From Gerris lacustris (lineage: Eukaryota > Arthropoda > Insecta > Hemiptera > Gerridae): a DNA stretch of 64,000 nt. Numbering within the stretch: the stretch's first letter is position 1; each line of letters opens with the position of its first letter. The position numbers and the translations under genes are program-made. Below, piece by piece: positions 63,690 through 64,000 of this stretch. The stretch spans positions 102,117,511 to 102,181,510 of the forward strand of contig OX578277.1 in assembly GCA_951217055.1 (NCBI GenBank), written 5' to 3'. The notes under the pieces were generated by a model that did no database searches, was not told where the DNA came from, and worked only from the letters and a program-made list of their open reading frames with translations.

Positions 63690-63830
63690 GTCTTTTAATG
63701 GGTGTGGCACATAGATACCTCACTTCCCATCGCCTACGTTAATAATGTTTTGCTATTACGACCTATTTTCTTCATCTTTTTTACGAGCTTACCGAAGGTA
63801 ACGGAAACTTTTTCATCGTTCTGAAGATAG
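63690..63830. repeat. Family A head-to-head junction, copy 3
   Basis: GGGTGTGGCACATAGATACC (minus-orientation outer end) is followed about 65 bp later by TACGAGCTTACCGAAGGTAA CGGAAAC (plus-orientation hairpin end). Confidence 0.7.
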
Positions 63831-63834
63831 ATTT

Positions 63835-64000
63835 TTACTTTCACGTATAAAGAGAAAGTATTTTGATGGCGCAAAAATTTGATTTTGATAAATTTACACA
63901 CTTAGGTTCCATGAGTGCAAAAATGTGGTTTTTAAAAAATGTCTTTCTGTCGTTTATTGTCCGTCGTCTGTCGAGTGTGCAGACGCACGCAGGCTAAACT
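63835..64000 (+). repeat. Family L repeat, copy 2 (truncated by window end)
   Basis: ACTTTCACGTATAAAGAGAA AGTATTTTGATGGCG, AATTTGATTTTGATAAATTT ACACAC, AATGTGGTTTTTAAAAAATG and TCTTTCTGTCG match 43735-43860. Follows the family A junction directly. Confidence 0.65.

Overview
The window looks like intergenic or intronic DNA from an AT-rich animal genome, most likely an arthropod. That guess rests on the repeat types (short non-coding transposons, tRNA-derived SINEs, and the recurrent 'AAATTTCA..AAAATcGG..(GACA)n' cassette). Nothing in the window fixes the species. No complete protein-coding host gene is visible. The only host-like candidates are one possible first exon on the minus strand (41731-41921), one short lysine-rich minus-strand frame (about 34314-34499) and one unassigned 121-codon frame (19220-19585). 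Nearly all other reading frames lie in repeats.

The supportable content is transposable elements and tandem repeats. Three piggyBac-like elements of about 1 kb (4897-5873, 20832-21812, 38424-39419) have CCCT... inverted ends, sit at TTAA or near-TTAA targets, and keep only an acidic N-terminal transposase stub. hAT-like elements form a nest at 36369-38001: a 426-bp element with a tRNA-like core was split by a 1.18-kb CAGTGGCG element, which itself carries a fragment of the most abundant repeat (family A). Both target duplications can be read. Other inverted-repeat elements are at 2955-3190 (8-bp duplication), 6942-7157, 13322-13964 (TA target), 14837-15712, 22719-23810, 28450-28730, 58610-59118, 60248-60443 and 60828-61356. 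A Crypton-like internally deleted family (C) occurs four times.

Several elements carry Pol III-type sequence: a palindromic family with a tRNA-like core (1-141, 17802-18387, 30524-30756), a tRNA-derived SINE with a 12-bp duplication (24579-24875), a 5S-rRNA/tRNA chimera (about 44800-44960), tRNA-like cores in the hAT-like family, and a tRNA-like hairpin at 40133-40290.

By region: 1-12 kb has families D, I, J, one piggyBac element, a 34-bp tandem array and Crypton-like copy 1. 12-24 kb has a TA-flanked foldback, Crypton-like copies 2 and 4, element F, the palindromic tRNA element, a 40-bp minisatellite holding a piggyBac element, and element W. 24-31 kb has the SINE, a hAT-like element, a nested D/C/E block and interrupted family A. 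32-48 kb has family A copies, the G-rich/C-rich block, the hAT nest, the third piggyBac and the candidate exon. 48-64 kb has family D copies, an 84-bp satellite, a long (AT)n tract, degenerate tandem repeats, three head-to-head family A junctions and a 66-bp array.

No gene system of cooperating proteins is present. The most novel-looking item is the palindromic tRNA-core family with 13-bp flanking duplications. Family letters used below (A-W) are local to this annotation.
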